From assembly GCA_033675265.1 (NCBI GenBank), contig JAUJYZ010001578.1:116001-180000 (forward strand): 64,000 nt of DNA, given 5' to 3'. The DNA is from Actinostola sp. cb2023. Lineage: Eukaryota; Cnidaria; Anthozoa; Actiniaria; Actinostolidae. Position numbers and translations under genes: made by a program. The first letter of the stretch is position 1; every line of letters begins with the position of its first letter. The notes beneath the pieces are model-generated. The model ran no database searches, had not been told where the DNA came from, and saw nothing but the letters and a program-made list of their open reading frames with translations. Of this stretch, positions 22,801 through 32,515 are shown piece after piece.

Positions 22801-22898
22801 TTCGTTCGTCTTCGATGAAAAGTCACGTGACAGGTGACAAGCTCATTGTTGTTGATAACTGCTGTATTGGTTTAATGGGAGGGATTGGTAACTAGTGG

Positions 22899-22980
22899 AA
22901 GAAAATTGAAAACGAGCGCGCGGTGCTCTGTGCAGTTATAGAGCACGAAAGGACTGATCAGAACACGAGAGAAGTTTTCC
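22899..22980. repeat. Half copy of the GACTGATCAGAACAC element
   Basis: GCTCTGTGCAGTTATAGAGC, then GGACTGATCAGAACAC and GAGAGAAG match one arm of the complete inverted element at 44821-45013. No partner arm follows, so it is truncated. Confidence 0.5.
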
Positions 22981-23064
22981 TTGCTCGTGTAGATGACCAA
23001 CAAGTTTTCCTTGACGAGTCGGTTGTGCCCGCAAAGCCTTTCAATCAGCGGAGTAACAAAAAAA

Positions 23065-23800
23065 GTAGACTCTTCCACAGTCCCCGCTCGGTCGTTGCAC
23101 TCTCTCGCAGTACAATGGTAGCGTTATTCTGATTGGCTGGTAGATCTGATCTACTTATCAAGGTTCTTATTGGTTGATTAGGACGACCGTTGGTTTCAGT
23201 ACCGCCAAGACGTCACGTACGGATTTATACACGGCGACTCGACGGCGATTTGGGTAGAATTATGTTGGATTATCGCGAATTTCTCGCTTGCATCGAGACA
23301 AATTAGGTATGGATGGAGAGCAAATTTATCGATCTAGCCGTCTTTGGGGATGATAGGTCTTCGGATGAATTTTCTACGGAGATAAAAGCATTTGAGTGAG
23401 CGACACTCGATCGCCATGGAGCTTATTTTAATTTCCTGCCTTGTCAATTTCACGGGGACGGGTCAGATGGCTAAAATTCCACTAAATGACTCGTAAAAAG
23501 ACCACAGAATAAGTGTAAATAAAGGTGACTTGATTTATGTATATATTTGTTATATTTTAGTTACTTATTTTATCAGTTGTTGGTTCGTGTTGATGTCTCA
23601 TACCGTAATAAATGCATGTCTGTTTTGGGCTGCCTGTGGAAACCTCAACCGTGTTGATCGTCGTTGGGATCCCTGTTTTTCGTTTCGCAAGGCATCATGA
23701 GTCCAAGATTCTTGGACCCAGAATCCCTTTCGGCATTGTACCATTACAGTCCCTATGCGAGAGAGTGCAACGGCCGAGCGGGGACTGTGGAAGAGTCTAC
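23065..23800. mobile_element. TIR element, 45-bp ends GTAGACTCTTCCACAGTCCC
   Basis: Left end 23065-23110 and right end 23753-23800 are inverse copies, GTAGACTCTTCCACAGTCCC then CGCTCGG, each with an A-run just outside. The interior of about 640 bp is AT-rich and non-coding. A fragment of the same end (ACTGTGGAAGAGTCTAC) occurs at 16690, directly beside the nested insertion there. Confidence 0.7.
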
Positions 23801-25174
23801 AAAAAAAGTTGATTCCAGTCCCCTGTCGCAAAATGTAAAAAAAATGAGCGTGCGAAAAGAGTGGGAACTGGACTCATTCCTTGCCACATTTTCCTTGTCG
23901 TTTACACGAGCAAATTTCGGCCTTTGACAATTTTTCCTTGTCAAAAAGCTAGCATGCCAGCTTTTCCTTGTCAAGGAAAAATGGACCATTTTTCTCCATC
24001 TACACGAACAAGTTTTCCTTGTGAAGATTCGGCTTAACTGAAGTTCGATTGTATTCACCAAGTAGTCTAATAATAATAATATTTCGGTTCTTATATAGCG
24101 CATTTCACATTGTCTCAATGCGCTTTACAACCGATGGAGGACTTTTTCGGGCTGCATATGAAAGGCGCCTACGGCAGCCGAGCAGCTTACAATCATGAGG
24201 AGTTAGTACGTTAGTGTGTTATGCCTCCAATTTGAAGTAGCCTGTTGAACCGGGTAACAATCCCCTACTCTTACGAAGAGTTCAACAGGTTCTTTTAATG
24301 TCCCCCGTGAAACAGGTTAGATTAGGGTCGGGAGACAGGACCTACGGTTTAACGTCCTTATCCGAGAAGACGTGAAGGTCTAACCATTTGTAGATGTAAT
24401 TACAAAGGCAGCACCTTCTTCTCAATTATTTTAAGACCCTGAGTAATGATTATTGTTATCGTTATTATTATTATTATGATGATGATGATTATTGTTATAG
24501 TTATTATTATGATGATGATGATGATGATTGTTATCGTTATCATTATTATTATTATTATTATTGAGGAAGAAAGAACAAGAGAATAGGAAAGGAACGGGAC
24601 TGATTAGGACCATTCCCGAATTTCACTGGGGATCATTTCAGAGCCAGTCTGGGGATCATTTCTGGTCCGGTATCATTTCGGAGCCAATCTAGACACTTTG
24701 GGGATCATTTCGGGTCCTGTACACATGCGGCATCAATGAATTGCATGCGAACACTGACGTCAGCAATTTAGCGTTGCCGTCTGACTTCACTTCGTTTTAA
24801 CATTTTTCTAGCATTCGTATCGAAATAACACGAACATAAATATTGTTTTAAGACAACTTGGAACTTGTAAATCGAATTGCAATGCTAGAAATCGAGAATA
24901 ATACACATGCAGTATTAAGCCATTAAAAAGCAAGCCAAAAGTGTTCACAATTACAAACATCTGTTCACAATTAGAACTACCAACGGACATGATATAATAA
25001 AATATATTTAGAAAAGTTCAATAATAAATACAACGAAACTTAATCACAAACTTAGCTGAAGTGTAGAACTAATTTATAGCAAATGTTCAGGATAATCGTA
25101 CCATTATATGACTTATATGTTGACGAGAAATATCATCAAGTGCAAAAAGTGTTCACAATTAGAACCACATACTG
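23801..25174. other. Intergenic, low-complexity and small repeats
   Basis: Holds repeated TTTTCCTTGTCAA motifs (23925-24010), an AATAATAATATT plus TTCTTATATAGCGCATTTCA end of an interspersed repeat (24069-24130; a similar end is at 36780), GAT/TTA microsatellites (24440-24570), and three copies of GGGGATCATTTC (24629, 24651, 24699). No gene supported. Confidence 0.5.
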
Positions 25175-25319
25175 TAGAGTGCAAACCATATGTCCGTGAA
25201 ATAGTACTATTACTAAATAGTACTAAATAGTGTTATCTCTATTGTTTTCTATTGTTTCATCAGTGCTATTTAGTACTAATTAGTTAGTTTTGTTTCACGG
25301 ACATATGGTTTGTACTCTA
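25175..25319. mobile_element. TA-GAGTG MITE, copy a
   Basis: Starts TAGAGTGCAAACCATATGTC and ends in its complement with one mismatch (GTACTCTA), TA on both flanks. Centre TCTATTGTTTTCTATTGTTT. Near-identical in reverse orientation to 45051-45195. The TA target suggests Tc1/mariner-type mobilisation. Confidence 0.88.
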
Positions 25320-25603
25320 CTTGAAAAAATATCATTTAGTTATGACAAATTCCCGATTTGACGTCACCAAATTAGCATATTGAGATTTCAAACCTCTATA
25401 ACTCACAAATGCGAAGCCCAATCCAAGAAACTACTACACCACCCCATTATTTACTTCATAAAGAATCGATCTCCAAAATATTTTTTTGGGCCATATATAC
25501 ACTTTAAATATAACCTTAAAGTGCCCATGAAACGAAAATGTCGATCCTTGTTTTATTGTACATAATGCTGTTTGGTCTTTCTCTGAACATTTGCTGTGTT
25601 TAA

Positions 25604-26625
25604 TTAACCCTTTGACACCCAGAGATTTTTGAGTTTTTTAGCGATTTTCTGGACCTAATCACGCCATAGGAAATTTCGATTCCATATAAGGGGTTTCCAT
25701 GGAAATCTTGACAGTTCTGAAAGCCCACGGGCTCAGGTTCTGACGTAATCTTTCTCTTTTGGTGAATCTCCTCGAGGAACGGCATCTCGTAGCTACTAGG
25801 AGCGGTCAATTTTGCATTTTTAGAGTGTTTATAGCCATTATTCACCACAGAAGCCCCCAGGACAGCATCATTAAGCTTGACTGGTGTGGTAGAGACCGTT
25901 CTCCTGGAAGAACTCAGGAGTTTAGATACGAATTCACGAACAGATTTCGACTTTGCCGTTTGGAAATTCAAAATGGCGGACTCAATTGTGAAATCGTCTC
26001 TCTGGTCTTTCTGTGGTGGATTCCAGGACCTACAAAGGCATTTTTGGCGACTTTGGACTTGTAAAGAATGCAACCGGTGCAATATTTTGCCTGTAGGACC
26101 GAGTGGCTCGACACTCTATATATTCTTAAAAGAGGGATTTTCGGGGGAGATCTATGCCGAAATTCCCGGATGTTTCCCGGCATCCTTTTCGGGCGTGCAG
26201 AAGGAAAACACGTGTTAGCGAAAGTGGGCCTAAGGAAATGGCTATTGTTCGGCGAGTTAAGGAAAAGAGAGGGCAAAATTCACGACTATATCAAGAAGAG
26301 AGATGGAAGTTTGCTGAGAAAGTGGCGTTTTGTTTCGCAAGGATGTATTTTGGAAGAAAATCCAAGTCAAATGTCGGTCATTTTCGAGGTGTAAAATTGC
26401 GTCAAAAACACGCATTTTTGATTTTTATGGCAAACAAATTGAACTAATGCCCAGAAATCGGACCTGTAAGTCAGTTTACTTGAGGTTAAAATATGAAGAG
26501 TTATCTAGTTGTCACTAATAACTGGCCATGAGATCGATGTTACGAAAATTCAGAAAGTTAGAATTTTTCAAAGCAATATCGATTTTTACGGGCGGTTTCG
26601 GGCGCCGTGGGAGTCAAAGGGTTAA
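25604..26625. mobile_element. PiggyBac-type non-autonomous element with TTAA target
   Basis: TTAA at both borders (25604-25607 and 26622-26625) encloses a 1,014-bp element with ends CCCTTTGACACCCA and TGGGAGTCAAAGGG. TTAA duplication plus CCCT-starting termini are the signature of piggyBac-like transposons. A minus-strand 160-residue frame and plus-strand frames beginning ATGGCGGACTC overlap, but none resembles a transposase, so I treat the element as non-autonomous. Confidence 0.85.
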
Positions 26626-26746
26626 ACGTCGACATTTTCTTTTCGCGGTTCGAAAATTTTAATCTTCAACAATGTGCGACAAGAGACTGGGCCCTTGACA
26701 ATAATAATAATAATAATTGCTTGTGTAGCGCCTATACAGGACTGTC

Positions 26747-28555
26747 ATACAAAGAAAAAATATGGCTCGGTGACGTCAAGAGGTTTGCATGCCTTTGTTG
26801 TGCACAACTCTTGACGTCACATTTCTATAGTTTGACCGTGCGGAAAGTTGTCGCACTTTCGAACAACCGGGCCCAGAGTACACCTGCCTGCTGCCTAAAC
26901 CTCTCAAGTCTAAGTAAGCTAAAATTCTGTAAGAATTTAGAGTTTTATTGCATTTTATCGCACATTTTTCTAAGTAATAAAAGTATAAAATGAAGCAGTT
27001 TGGGCTTTGAATGAGTGTCTTGGAACTGGAGAACTTTCAAAACTAAAGAGTTGTATTATATTTGATAAAGAAGATATTCCCTGTTGGACGCCATGTTGTT
27101 TTCAAATTTTCTGGTTTTATTCAAATCACTGACACTAGTTCATCGCTTTTAGCGCTAGAAAAAGACAAGTTTACTAAGCAATATTTACAGGAATTCAAGT
27201 TGTATATATAGTATATACTAAGAAATGAGAGAATTTGTTTCTGCTTGTATCGATTTGTGAGCGGTATAGATAGCCGAGTAATCTCAATCTTGAACTAATA
27301 TGTTTTGAAACTCTGAAAACAAAAAAAGCGAGATGCCGAATAATATTTGTCAAACGAAGCATTTCATGAATTAATTATATATGTTTCTTTGGCAATTCTA
27401 ATCAGTGAATATTCGTTTGAAGCTAATAAACTAACATTTGGTTTTGTAATGGTAAAAAGTTTTCAAATTTCAGGTCGAAATGAAGGATAGATGAATCTCA
27501 AACTTTACTAATTAAAAATTCCGTTGCCTTCGTTTTTCATATCCAACACGCCATGTATCTATAACAAAAAGGACGCTGAAATTAAAGAATACTATACTTT
27601 TTGATAATTTAGCAGTCAGTTTTTAATTGAAAACTGAAGCTCAGTGACATTAACTTGTGTACAGTCATGAAAGTAATATAAAATCTCCATGCAGGGTGTT
27701 TCAGTGAGCTGAAAGTTATGTATAGAATATTAGAATGTAGTGTGTGTGAGAGTACAGTGTCCCCCAATTAGTGCGCAAGCATGCTAGAACACATTGGACA
27801 CTTAAATAAACAGTTTTTTATTTTTTATTTTTTTATTTGTCAACCAAGTAATCCAGCTGACGGGGATCGACCGACTGCATTTCTTTTGAAAAGAAAAAGT
27901 ACAAATTACAACTTGGCAATATCTCTCTACCGTCACTTTGATATGTATTATATATTGGTATATTATATTATATTACTGTAGGTGACATTATGATTGAGTA
28001 TGATGATGATACTGAGTACCAGCCCAGATCGAATGCATTTATATTGATATTGATATTTCAGCCATTACCTCATGCAAAGATAGAGATGGAGTTTGCAGAA
28101 CTTAAAGTTATCCTTCTTTGAAGTTGTTCTGCTTGTTGTAAATAATTAAAATATGTACTCTGTTCAGTATCAAGTGATAACTAACTAAGAAAAAAAGAAG
28201 AAAAAAATGATAACTAACCCGCTTTCCTGAGTTTTAAATATTCTAAAAACTTTAAAATGTTCTTCTGAAATTTGGTGTCCATCTATTAATTTATACATAG
28301 TTTTTATTTTGTTTCGGCTATGTTTGAATTCTGGCTAATATTTTCCAATGTAAATATTCTAAAAAAAAAACTTTCTTAGAAGTTTTTAAAATTCTTCTTT
28401 GGTGTTATATTTTAATTTATACATAGTTTATATTTTGTTTCGATTTGAATTGAATTCTACTCTTTTTAATGTAAGATAGTTATGCTTTGTGCGCGACTGT
28501 TTTTATATGATCGTTCGATTACTTAAAAACGTTTTTTTTTTTTCATCGTAAAATT
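26747..28555. repeat. 1.8-kb tandem duplication, copy 1
   Basis: Begins ATACAAAGAAAAAATATGGC and ends near TTACTTAAAAACGTTTTTTT. It matches 28556-30488 throughout, with scattered substitutions and indels. It includes ATTAAACC-free AT-rich DNA, inverted GACGTCAAGAGGTTTGCATG/AACTCTTGACGTC near its start, and the uninterrupted site of the element at 29397. No gene. Confidence 0.85.
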
Positions 28556-30488
28556 ATACAAAGAAAAAATATGGCTCGGTGACGTCAAGAGGTTTGCATG
28601 CCTTTGTTGTGCACAACTCTTGACGTCACATTTCTATAGTTTGACCATGCGGAAAGTTGTCGCACTTTCGAACAACCGGGCCCAGAGTACATAACAATTA
28701 AGCACCTGCCTGCTGCCTAAACCTCTCAAGGCTAAGTAAGCTAAAATTCTGTAAGAGTTTAGAGTTTTATTGCATTTTATCCCACATTTTGAAAGTAATA
28801 AAAGTATAAAATGAAGCAGTTTGGGCTTTGAATGAGTGTCTTGGAACTGGAGAACTTTCAAAACTAAAGTGTTGTATTATATTTGATAAAGAAGATATTC
28901 CCTGTTGGACGCCATGTTGTTTTCAAACTTTCTGGTTTCATTCAAATCACTGACAAGTTCGTCGCTTTTAGCGCTAGAAAAAGACAAGTTTACTAAGCAA
29001 TATTTACAGGAATTCAAGTTGTATATATATAGTATATACTAAGAAATGAGATAATTTGTTTCTGCTTGTATCGATTTGTGAGCGGTATAGATAGCCGAGT
29101 AATCTCAATTTCGAAATGAAGGATAGATGAATCTCAAACTTTACTAATTAAAAATCCCAAAAATATAGCGAGATGCCGCCATGTATCTATAACAAAAAGG
29201 ACGCTGAAAGAATACTATACTTTTTGATAATTTAGCAGCCTGTATTTAATTGAAAACTGAAGCTCAATGACATTAACTTGTGTACAGTCATGCAAGTAAT
29301 ATAAAATCTCCATGCATTTTCAGGGTGTTTCAGTGAGCTGGGCATGAAAGTTATCATGGTATAGAACTTAGAATGTAGTGGTAGTGTGTGTGAGAGCATC
29401 TCGGGAACCCAGGGGTATATTCTGTCGCTCGTTACTCGCTCCCAGAGAAATACCCCTGGGAACGAAGTCTATTGGAACTTGTTCCGGAAGTCAAAATTAC
29501 TCTCTTTTTCTGATTGGTCGACCTTATTTGGTCGACCAATCAGTATCAATTATTTCTGGTTTGAATAGGACAGCCGCCATTTTGAATTTTGACTTCCGGA
29601 ACAAGCTCCAACAGACTTCGTTCCCAGGGGTATTTCTCTGGGAACGAGTAACGAGCGACAGAATATACCCCTGGGTTCCCGAGGATGGTGTGAGAGTACA
29701 GTGTCCCCCAATTAGTGCACAAGCACTAGAACACATTGGACACTTAAATAAACAGTTTTTTATTTTTTATTTTTTTATTTGTCAACCAAGTAATCCAGCT
29801 GACGGGGATCGACCGACTGTAGTTCTTTTGAAAAGAAGAAGTACAAATTACAACTTGGCAATATCTCTCTACCGTCATTTTGATATGTATGATACATTAT
29901 TGGTATATTATATTATATTTTTGTAGGTGACATTATTGAATATCGATGATGATACTGAGTACCAGCCCAGATCGAATGCATTTATATTGAAAACCCTCAT
30001 GCAAAGATACATGTGAATCTGTATTTTGAGGATGGAGTTTGTAGAACTTAAAGACGTTATCCTTCTTTGAAGTTGTTGTGCTTGTTGTAAATAATTAAAA
30101 TATGTACTCTGTTCAGTATCAAGTGATAACTTTAAAAAAAAACCCAGTGATAACTAACCGGTTTTCCTGAGTTTTAAATAGTCTAAAAACTTTAAAAAGT
30201 TCTACTGAAATTTGGTGTTATATTTTAATTTATGCATAGTTTATGTTTTGTTTTGGTTATGGTTGAATCCCGGCTAATATTTTCAATGTAAATATTCTAA
30301 AAAAAAGCTTTCTTAATTTAGGTTTGAAAATTCTTCTTTGGTGTTATATTTTAATTTATACATACTTTATGTTTTGCTTCGAATTGAATTCTACTCTTTT
30401 CAATGTAAGATAGTTATGCTTTGTGCACGACTGTTTTTATATGATCGTTCGATTACTTAAAAAAGTTTTTTGTTCATCGTAAATTGTT
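28556..30488. repeat. 1.8-kb tandem duplication, copy 2
   Basis: Direct repeat of 26747-28555 with about 290 bp added by a transposon insertion and several deletions (for example about 150 bp around 29110-29180). It ends about 80 bp from the 3' end of the minus-strand gene at 30570, so it may overlap that gene's 3' UTR. Reading frames are copied between the two units and are not protein-like. Confidence 0.85.
29388..29696. mobile_element. MULE-like MITE with 9-bp TSD and preserved empty site
   Basis: Element 29397-29687 (291 bp) with ends CATCTCGGGAACCCAGGGGT and its complement (one extra base on the right), long inverted arms, and a GGTCGACC palindromic centre. It is flanked by GTGTGAGAG on both sides. 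Copy 1 of the duplication has one uninterrupted GTGTGTGTGAGAGTACAG at 27740-27757. The ends resemble those at 16555 and 16714. Confidence 0.93.
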
Positions 30489-30569
30489 AGTGTTAAAATG
30501 AAGCTTAGTCAGGCTGTCCCACATTTAAATCGATTTGTTTGTTCAAGTTTGTGGAGCTGAGTTTGTTAT

Positions 30570-31421
30570 TTATCCGTTTCTTTGCGCGATGAAGTCCGCT
30601 AGAGCTTTAAATATTCTGTTGACATCTGGTACTCCAAACAATAAGCTCTCCGTACGCAGAAGTTCACTGTCAGTTCGAGCTGCTCTGAGTGTTTTCTCGG
30701 CAGTTACAACTTCTTTTCTTGCCTTGTTTAGAAGCACCAACATCTCGTCTTGAGTCATCGTCGTTTTTCTGAACTTAAACACACTTCCAAACATGCTGCA
30801 TACCGCAATTAGAAGTGGAGGTAATAACAGCTTGTAAGAAATGTGTTCCTGACAATATGGAAAAATGGCCGATAGTAGAACATCCACACTCACTACGCTA
30901 GCAGTGCTTCCCAGCCGATGCAAAACTTTCTCGTTTTCAGCTCGTCCTGTACAGTCAAGCACTCTTTGGGTGATTTCTCCGCGAAGTTTTTTGAGCGAAT
31001 TTATGGCATCGCCAGATATTTTTTTGAAGTCGTCGACCTTACTGTAAAGCAGTTCTGGATCTCGCTGTTCGTGTATGTTTTCGAGAAATTCCAGAATTTT
31101 CACCACCTGTTTCTCAATCGTCTTGGAATCGTTCTGGAAGTTCTGGAAGTTCTGGAAGTTCTGGAAGTTCCTGAGTTGTTTCTGTATTTCAAGAACGGAA
31201 TGATATGAACCTGCAGCAGCTGTTGTGAAGTAAACCAACACAGCAACTTCTGGAAGGTTTTCTCTGAGGATGATATCTTCTTTGACAGCAACGTTATGTA
31301 GAAACTCTAGTATCTTTGGAATGTGAATGGCACCATTATCGTGCTGGTTGTTGAGCTTTTTAACAGCCAAAGATGCTGCATTTTGTACAATCCACATCTC
31401 CTCCTGGTCTTCTTTCTCCAT
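30570..31421 (-). CDS. Unrecognised 283-residue protein, paralogue 1 of a tandem pair
   Basis: No family recognised. Intronless. I start at the second ATG of an adjacent pair (31421) because that aligns with the neighbour at 32516-33358; the frame stays open upstream to 31580, but only by reading through an 18-C run. Visible features: N-terminal helix with WIVQNAASLAV; hydrophobic segment at about 58-71 (VAVLVYFTTAAAG); an FQN tripeptide repeat at about 86-96; LLYSK at 124; two hydrophobic segments at about 172-187 and 196-214; a charged C-terminal helix with ARKEVVTAEKTLRAAR. No signal peptide. Probably membrane-associated. It shares order and spacing of all these features with paralogue 2, at low identity. 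The conserved frame and length in two diverged copies argue for a real gene. Confidence 0.78.
   Translation of the reverse strand: MEKEDQEEMWIVQNAASLAVKKLNNQHDNGAIHIPKILEFLHNVAVKEDIILRENLPEVAVLVYFTTAAAGSYHSVLEIQKQLRNFQNFQNFQNFQNDSKTIEKQVVKILEFLENIHEQRDPELLYSKVDDFKKISGDAINSLKKLRGEITQRVLDCTGRAENEKVLHRLGSTASVVSVDVLLSAIFPYCQEHISYKLLLPPLLIAVCSMFGSVFKFRKTTMTQDEMLVLLNKARKEVVTAEKTLRAARTDSELLRTESLLFGVPDVNRIFKALADFIAQRNG
31130..31172 (-). repeat. 9-bp coding repeat (FQN)n
   Basis: Tandem TTCTGGAAG on the plus strand (four to five units) encodes NFQ repeats in the middle of paralogue 1. Paralogue 2 has no equivalent. The repeat keeps frame because its unit is 9 bp. Confidence 0.85.
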
Positions 31422-31788
31422 CATGATTCTGTAGTTCACTTTGCACCTGTTCAGTCTAACTTGAACTTTAAAAACAATTGTCAATACTTCTTCGATTGTT
31501 TTGGATCGACGTCTCTCACTATGACATTTGCCCCCCCCCCCCCCCCCCTCATATTGATTCTTGATAGGTTCTCTTTTCATTCACATTCGCGTACACGATT
31601 GGTCATGATATCAGTCTTTGAATCACAAAATTATCACAGCGAACAATGAGCTAGAGAGGATATGATTCTTTCAGTGGTGTTCCCAAATAAACATTGGTGC
31701 AGCGAAAAATTCAATTATAGTTCTCAGTATAGTTCATTGTAGCATCGCTGAAAAGATGCTCTGCAGGCGTCCTTGGAGATAGTTATGA
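31422..31788. other. Upstream region of paralogue 1, with 18-C homopolymer
   Basis: Probable 5' flank of the minus-strand gene. Contains an 18-bp C run (31531-31548) beginning about 110 bp from the chosen start codon. No TATA box stands out. Confidence 0.5.
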
Positions 31789-32016
31789 TTAATTCTGGAA
31801 AGTTGTTTCAACTTCAATGGAGTTATCTTGAATCAAAATGTCTGTATTTTGTACTGGTGAAGCCTTAGTATCTTCCCAACAATCGACCGTTAACCCACAC
31901 TTAATATTTCTCCACTGATATATCCAAAATGAAAAGGGAGTCGGGGAAGGAGCATTAATTGTTTGGGCCTTGTAACACTTGTTACACTGACGTCTTCGGT
32001 AACATTGTCCAGACAT
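31789..32016 (-). CDS. Possible small Cys-containing protein or exon (75 aa)
   Basis: Open frame from ATG (AACGATATG context) to TAA, lying between the two paralogues on the same strand. It encodes CYRRRQCNKCYKAQ, then PSPTPFSFWIYQWRN, then an acidic tail. Composition is protein-like, with Trp, Cys and Pro and no simple repeats. I see no homologue, hydrophobic core or splice evidence. It could be a lone exon or a chance frame. Confidence 0.33.
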   Translation of the reverse strand: MSGQCYRRRQCNKCYKAQTINAPSPTPFSFWIYQWRNIKCGLTVDCWEDTKASPVQNTDILIQDNSIEVETTFQN

Positions 32017-32515
32017 ATCGTTTGTTAAACAGGGTTTTCAATACAAGTAGACGATGTGTAACTCACATATATAATCTTTATAGTACATTCGAGTACACTG
32101 GCCTAAACCAAAAGATATATAGCTCAATAGTACTAAAGAGCTTCTATTTAGAATATTTTGCTTAGCTATAGTAGCCTGTTTTCGACAGTTTGTGGTAAAC
32201 ACTGACAATTGACAATATATGTAATGGTAATCATGCCATCGTACCATCGTAAGGAGAATTGAAGTTCTCCCAATCCTTTCACATTGAGTACTGCATGCAT
32301 TATTTTAAAGTACGTGTCTATGATAAGCTAGTTACTAAAAGTTTCTTTTCTAATGAGTGCAGTTCTATTTTCGGCTTCAAACTGAGTTCAACTGGAAAAA
32401 GCACCCGTATATCACCTGTCTATAAATTAAACGAATAAAAGTTCGCATGAGCAAAATACACTCCTGGAAAGAGTATCAATAATCCCTTTCGAGCAAGATT
32501 AGAATTAAGTTCAGA
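32017..32515. other. Intergenic between paralogues
   Basis: AT-rich. Contains ATTAAACGAATAAAAG and similar, but on the strand opposite to the genes. The 3' UTR of paralogue 2 should lie here. Nothing else recognised. Confidence 0.4.

Larger units (their letters stand above)
16361..22846. mobile_element. Palindromic MITE (GGCTTGTGTCACC ends) split by a nested insertion
   Basis: The left half, 16361-16554, begins ATGGACTTGTGTCACCTGTC. The right half, 22684-22846, ends GTCACGTGACAGGTGACA then AGCTCAT. Together they match the intact 364-bp element at 43902-44265. The break carries a 10-bp duplication of GCTTTCCATA (16545-16554 and 22684-22693) around a 6.1-kb insertion. The uninterrupted relative reads CATTTCCATACAAAAAAGGC at this point, which is the empty site. 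Confidence 0.9.

Noticed and set aside
25600..26394. 160-residue minus-strand and about 110-residue plus-strand frames in the TTAA element
   Set aside because: Overlapping frames on both strands, with no transposase motif. More likely chance frames of a GC-richer non-autonomous element.
31422..31580. N-terminal extension of paralogue 1 with a glycine run
   Set aside because: It translates an 18-C homopolymer and has no counterpart in paralogue 2, which aligns with the internal start.
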